Origin: Streptomyces tirandamycinicus
Lineage (GTDB): Bacteria > Actinomycetota > Actinomycetes > Streptomycetales > Streptomycetaceae
Reading direction: 5' to 3'
Length of the DNA: 64,000 nt
NCBI RefSeq assembly: GCF_003097515.1
Contig: NZ_CP029188.1
Coordinates: 1,574,501-1,638,500, forward strand
A model generated the notes under the pieces. That model searched no databases, was not told the origin of the DNA, and saw only the letters and a program-made list of their open reading frames with translations. Below, piece by piece: positions 58,881 through 64,000 of this stretch (positions within the stretch are counted from its first letter, which is position 1; the number at the start of each line of letters is the position of its first letter). A program made the translations under genes and the position numbers.

Positions 58881-61010
58881 CTACGGATTTCGCAGGCCGG
58901 AAGCATTGCCTTCCAGCAGTCGATCAGCGGCGGAACGATGCAGTCCGGCCGCGGCGGCGTCACCGAGACGCTCCAGCGTGTCGGCCAGCCGCAGCTGCAG
59001 CGCGGCCTGCAGCCGCAGGTCCCCGGCCCGGCGCGCCCAGGCCACGGCCTCCTCGCAGGTGCGCAGCGAGTCCTCCGGGCGGCCCGCGTACTCCTGGACC
59101 CGGGCCGCCTCGCTCAACGCCCGCGCGTGACCGGGCAGATCACCGAGCCGCCGGTAGCCCGCCGCGGCCGCCCGCCAGCTGCGCAGCGCCTCCCCGTACC
59201 GCCCGGCGTAGGTGTGCACGCCCCCCAGCCGCCCGTACAGCCGGGCCTCGTCGGCCCGCTCGCCCCGGGAGAGGCGCTGGGAGAGGGCGCGCCCGTACCA
59301 GTCAGCCGCCCGCTCCCAGTCCCCGAGCTCCTGGTAGGCGCCGCCTACGGATTCCATCGCCCTGGCCACCGCGTACGGGTCGTTTCCGCGCCGGCCGGCG
59401 TCCAGGGCGGCCCGGTACCGCGCCAGTGCGTCCTGGGTCCGGCCCGTCTGCGCGTCCAGGTCGGCCAGGTTCAGCAGCGCGGCGGCCTGCTCCCGGTGCA
59501 GTCCGCGGCGCACGGCCACATCCAGGACGAGCTGGTGCAGTCCGTAGAGCTCGGGCGCGGCCGGCTCCGTGCCGCGGTGCGCCACCAGGGCCCGGACGAG
59601 CGCGGAGATCAGCCGCCGGGCCAGGGTGTCCAGCTCCCCGTCGGCCACCGCGATCCGGGCGGCGGCGATCAGCACGGGCCGGCGCGCCTCCAGCCAGGCC
59701 CCGGCGGCCTCGGCGCCGGGGAACCGCAGGGCGCGCGGCAGCCCCGCGATCTTCCTGCGGGCCGCGGAGCCCTCGGGTTCGGTGACGGCGCGGCAGGACT
59801 GCAGCAGCCGTACGGTCCGCTCCAGCATCCGGGCCCGGGCGAGCTGCACCTCCGCGGGCCGCTCCTCCTCGGTCACCAGTGCCTGCAGCAGCGGGGCGAG
59901 GCAGCCGGGCACCTCGTACTGTCCGCCGCCCACCGGCTCGCCGCCCTCCGGGGCGCTTCCCCGTGCCACGCCGCCCTCCGCCACGCCGCCGGCGGCGTGC
60001 AGCAGCCCGAGCGCGGCGAAGTCCTCCAGGGTCGAGCGGGCCGCCGACACCGAGCATCCGGCCAGCGCCGACGCGATGTGCGCGTCCGCCCGCCCGGCGG
60101 GGGCGAGGGCCAGCAGCCGCAGCAGCCGCGCCGCGGACTGCGGCAGCGAGTCGTGGACCAGCCGGAACGCCCGGGCCAGCGGCCGGGCGCCGACGGGTGC
60201 CTCCGGATCGTCCGGCAGCCCGTGCAGCTGCTTGGTCGCGTCGGCGACCGAGGCCTGGGGCCGGGCCGCCAGCCAGCCGCCGACCAGCATCATCGCGGCG
60301 GGCTGCCCGCCGCACTGCTCGACCAGCGACTCGGCGGCCTGCGGGTCGACGGTGACCCGCACCGACCCGGTGAAACGGCTCAGCAGCTCGATCGCCGACT
60401 TGGCGTCCATGCCGCCGATGGTGCACGGCCGCACATCGGGGATGCCGGTGAGCGGTCCCTGCGAGACGGCGACGACCAGGCACTCCGGATTGTCCGGGAG
60501 CAGGGAGTCCACCTGCTCCGCGTCGGCCGCGTCGTCCAGCACGAGCACGCACCGCCGGCCGGCGAGGGCCTCGCGGACCATCTCGGTGAGCACGTCCTCG
60601 TCGGCGCCGGCCGGTGCGGCGGAGCCGAGCGTCTCCAGAAGCCCCCGCGCGGTGCGGCCGACGGGGACGGGTTCGCCGCCGGGCTCGGTGAGCCTGGCCC
60701 ACAGCACCCCGTCCGGGTACGCGTCCGCCAGCCGCCGCGTCAGTTCCGCGGCGAGCGCCGTCCGGCCCGAGCCGGGCCGCCCGGCGACGAGCAGCACCCG
60801 GGCGCGAGGCGCCTTGCGCCCGGAGATCGTGTCCAGCCCGGCCCGCTCGATGTCGGCCCGCAGCGCCTTCAACTCCCGCTGCCGCCCGATGAATCGCCCA
60901 CCCACGGCGCCAACGGTCCCATGTCCGGTCCGCTCCTCCGGCACGGGCCCTGCCTGCGACGGGCGGTTCTCGGACGAGGGCTCCTCGAAGTCCACCGCCT
61001 GATCCGTCAC
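58881..61010 (-). CDS. NB-ARC/TPR ATPase-type regulator
   Basis: 709 aa from GTG 61010, where GGGGAG lies eight bases upstream; GTG 61034 would add eight residues with no site. GGRFIGRQRELKALRADIE leads into a P-loop VAGRPGSGRTALAAEL and Walker B RCVLVLDDAADAEQVDSLL, then a helical middle and C-terminal tetratricopeptide repeats (AALLNLADLDAQTGRTQDAL, ESVGGAYQELGDWERAADWY, GRLGGVHTYAGRYGEALRSW). Resembles SARP/AfsR-type NTPase-TPR proteins lacking the DNA-binding domain. Sits between ald and the NUDIX gene, as recalled for SCO1774. Target unknown. Confidence 0.85.
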   Translation of the reverse strand: MTDQAVDFEEPSSENRPSQAGPVPEERTGHGTVGAVGGRFIGRQRELKALRADIERAGLDTISGRKAPRARVLLVAGRPGSGRTALAAELTRRLADAYPDGVLWARLTEPGGEPVPVGRTARGLLETLGSAAPAGADEDVLTEMVREALAGRRCVLVLDDAADAEQVDSLLPDNPECLVVAVSQGPLTGIPDVRPCTIGGMDAKSAIELLSRFTGSVRVTVDPQAAESLVEQCGGQPAAMMLVGGWLAARPQASVADATKQLHGLPDDPEAPVGARPLARAFRLVHDSLPQSAARLLRLLALAPAGRADAHIASALAGCSVSAARSTLEDFAALGLLHAAGGVAEGGVARGSAPEGGEPVGGGQYEVPGCLAPLLQALVTEEERPAEVQLARARMLERTVRLLQSCRAVTEPEGSAARRKIAGLPRALRFPGAEAAGAWLEARRPVLIAAARIAVADGELDTLARRLISALVRALVAHRGTEPAAPELYGLHQLVLDVAVRRGLHREQAAALLNLADLDAQTGRTQDALARYRAALDAGRRGNDPYAVARAMESVGGAYQELGDWERAADWYGRALSQRLSRGERADEARLYGRLGGVHTYAGRYGEALRSWRAAAAGYRRLGDLPGHARALSEAARVQEYAGRPEDSLRTCEEAVAWARRAGDLRLQAALQLRLADTLERLGDAAAAGLHRSAADRLLEGNASGLRNP

Positions 61011-61320
61011 GGGCCACGCTCCCCAGTCCGTCACCGTACGAGCCGAGCCCGCACCGGGTGCCCGGGCGGGCGCTCCGAGCGTAGTTCAGGGATCACGCCG
61101 AATCCGGGAGAGCACGGCGGCGCGCGGCGGGAGTATCCCTCGATCGGATGAGCGGATGGTCACACCAGCCCTGGACCGGGGCCGTGCACCGGCCCTGCCT
61201 GCGGGGTGCCGGACGACGGCGCACCAGCGGCCCCGCCGGAGGCCGCCGCGGGCGGGCCCCGGCCTGCGCCCGGAACGGGCCGGCCGGCGGGCCCGGTCTG
61301 CGCCCGGAACCGGCGCCGGC

Positions 61321-61947
61321 CTACGCCTCGAACGGGCGGGCCGGCCAGGGCGCCTCGGCGGGACGCAGGGAGTCCGGTCCGTCGCCCGCGAGCGCCGCGG
61401 TCAGCGAGAGGACGCCGACCACCAGGCAGTTGTTGTGCAGCTCGCCGGCGAGCACGCCGCGCACCAGGTCCCCGAGCGGGACGCGGGCCAGCTCCATGTC
61501 CGCCTCCTCCTCGGAGACCTGGAAGCGCTCGCCCTCCACCTCGGACAGATCACGGGCCAGGAAGATCCGCACCGCCTCGTCGCAGCCGCCCGGTGTGGTG
61601 TACACGTCCGCGAGGACCCGCCAGTCGACGGCCTTGACGTGCGCCTCCTCGTACAGCTCGCGCTGGGCCGCGGTCAGCGGGTTCTCGCCGGGGACGTCGA
61701 GGAGCCCGGCGGGGATCTCCCAGAGCTTGTGCCGCACGGGATGCCGGTACTGACGCAGCACCAGGACCCGGCCGTCCTCGTCGAGCGCGACCACCGCCAC
61801 CGACCCCGGGTGCACCTGGTAGTCGCGGCGCGCGACCGAGCCGTCGGGCATGACCACGTCGTCGGTGCGGACACTCGTCTTGTTGCCCCGGAACGGCGTC
61901 GCGGTGGCGGTGACCCGCCATTCCTCGGGGGTGTCCTTGATGGTCAT
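61321..61947 (-). CDS. NUDIX hydrolase, ADP-ribose pyrophosphatase type
   Basis: 208 aa. Cleaves ADP-ribose or a related nucleoside diphosphate to AMP and sugar phosphate (family). Domain-swapped N-terminal strand region, then VLVLRQYRHPVRHKLWEIPA and the Nudix helix GLLDVPGENPLTAAQRELYEEAHV; the usual Gly after EEx is His. ATG 61947 has GGAGG ten bases upstream; ATG 61965 is before that site. Between the TPR gene and pyrG. Confidence 0.92.
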   Translation of the reverse strand: MTIKDTPEEWRVTATATPFRGNKTSVRTDDVVMPDGSVARRDYQVHPGSVAVVALDEDGRVLVLRQYRHPVRHKLWEIPAGLLDVPGENPLTAAQRELYEEAHVKAVDWRVLADVYTTPGGCDEAVRIFLARDLSEVEGERFQVSEEEADMELARVPLGDLVRGVLAGELHNNCLVVGVLSLTAALAGDGPDSLRPAEAPWPARPFEA

Positions 61948-62031
61948 GTGCGTGCGTCCTCCCATAACGCCGGAACCGGGGCGCGGGACGTCCTTCCGTC
62001 CCCCGCCCCGGCCACCGTAACGCCCTTCGCC

Positions 62032-63717
<1,686 letters not shown>

Positions 63718-64000
63718 GGCCAAGAGGGGGCTCCCGTGGTCGCGAGGTGGTCGTGCGTAACGGCGCCCACGGGGAACATCCGGGATCACCCGGGGTGCCG
63801 TCGCTGCGGTTCGGGGGCCGCCGTCCCTAGCGGGGGCACCACCGGTCCACGGGCTACCAGGGTATCAGCGCCCCGGGGAGACTGCTTCCGGCCACACGGG
63901 GCATGATGGCCTTCAGCGGGCTCCACCGGGGTTCACCGGGCGCTCACCCGTTCGGCCGCGATGCATTGCCGAGAGCGTCGCGCGGATCACCGGGGTGCGT

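Overview
The window is a very GC-rich actinobacterial chromosome segment, almost certainly Streptomyces. The reasons are a streptogrisin B-like protease, a SepF-like division protein, GTG starts with GTGA/ATGA overlaps throughout, and a gene order (dnaE2 ... sepF-like ... gcdH ... der-plsC-cmk-tyrA-aroH ... rluB-scpB-scpA-parA-ald ... pyrG) that matches my recollection of the S. coelicolor chromosome around SCO1739-SCO1776. That match is recall, not a search. Most of the window is a conserved core interrupted by accessory islands.

Layout. 1-2980: start of an error-prone DNA polymerase III alpha gene (dnaE2 type) reading off the left edge. 3690-7363: AI-2E transporter, streptogrisin-type protease, alpha/beta hydrolase. 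7605-17917: a complete Fxs island: precursor peptide FxsA (54 aa, ends Phe-Asn-Ser-Ala-Leu), radical SAM/SPASM maturase FxsB, an AAC(3)-fold acyltransferase, the TIR-like FxsC and a 1310-aa ParA/TIR/NB-ARC/TPR protein FxsT, flanked by a SLATT membrane protein and a SLOG Rossmann protein. 18045-26633: sprB, a DUF5685-type protein, a SepF-like protein, glutaryl-CoA dehydrogenase, an MFS transporter, a PAP2 phosphatase and an I78 inhibitor. 27236-33099: a stand-alone cytochrome oxidase subunit I, a WYL regulator, a GT4 glycosyltransferase and two unidentified proteins. 33330-37869: der and the overlapping pairs cmk-plsC and aroH-tyrA. 38168-42862: a secreted protein/DUF6529/Rieske set, an ArsR-VOC pair, and PhzF divergent from LysR. 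42839-46102: an XRE-TPR regulator, two small proteins, and a 39-aa peptide translationally coupled to an isoaspartate-type methyltransferase (a possible aspartimide RiPP locus). 46381-51949: a nucleotidyltransferase, an NAD-salvage operon pnuC-nadR-nrtR-ADP-ribosylglycohydrolase with a clear operator, and a PLP desulfhydrase/deaminase. 52157-63717: rluB, scpB, scpA, a small DNA-binding-like protein, parA-like, ald, a TPR/NB-ARC protein, a NUDIX hydrolase and pyrG.

How genes work together. In the Fxs operon FxsB is expected to crosslink the Phe ring to the Ser two residues downstream in FxsA. FxsC, FxsT, SLATT and SLOG look like a nucleotide-sensing or NAD-linked signalling/conflict module around that peptide. 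The NAD operon imports nicotinamide riboside (PnuC), phosphorylates and adenylylates it (NadR), senses a nucleotide signal (NrtR-like) and removes ADP-ribose from targets; each of its three junctions is a 4-bp overlap. ScpA/ScpB, the ParA-like ATPase and the SepF-like protein connect chromosome condensation, segregation and division.

Intergenic DNA carries an unusual number of short tandem repeats (10, 16, 17, 20, about 29, 30 and 33-bp units) and several long perfect hairpins. I saw no tRNA, rRNA, CRISPR array or insertion sequence.
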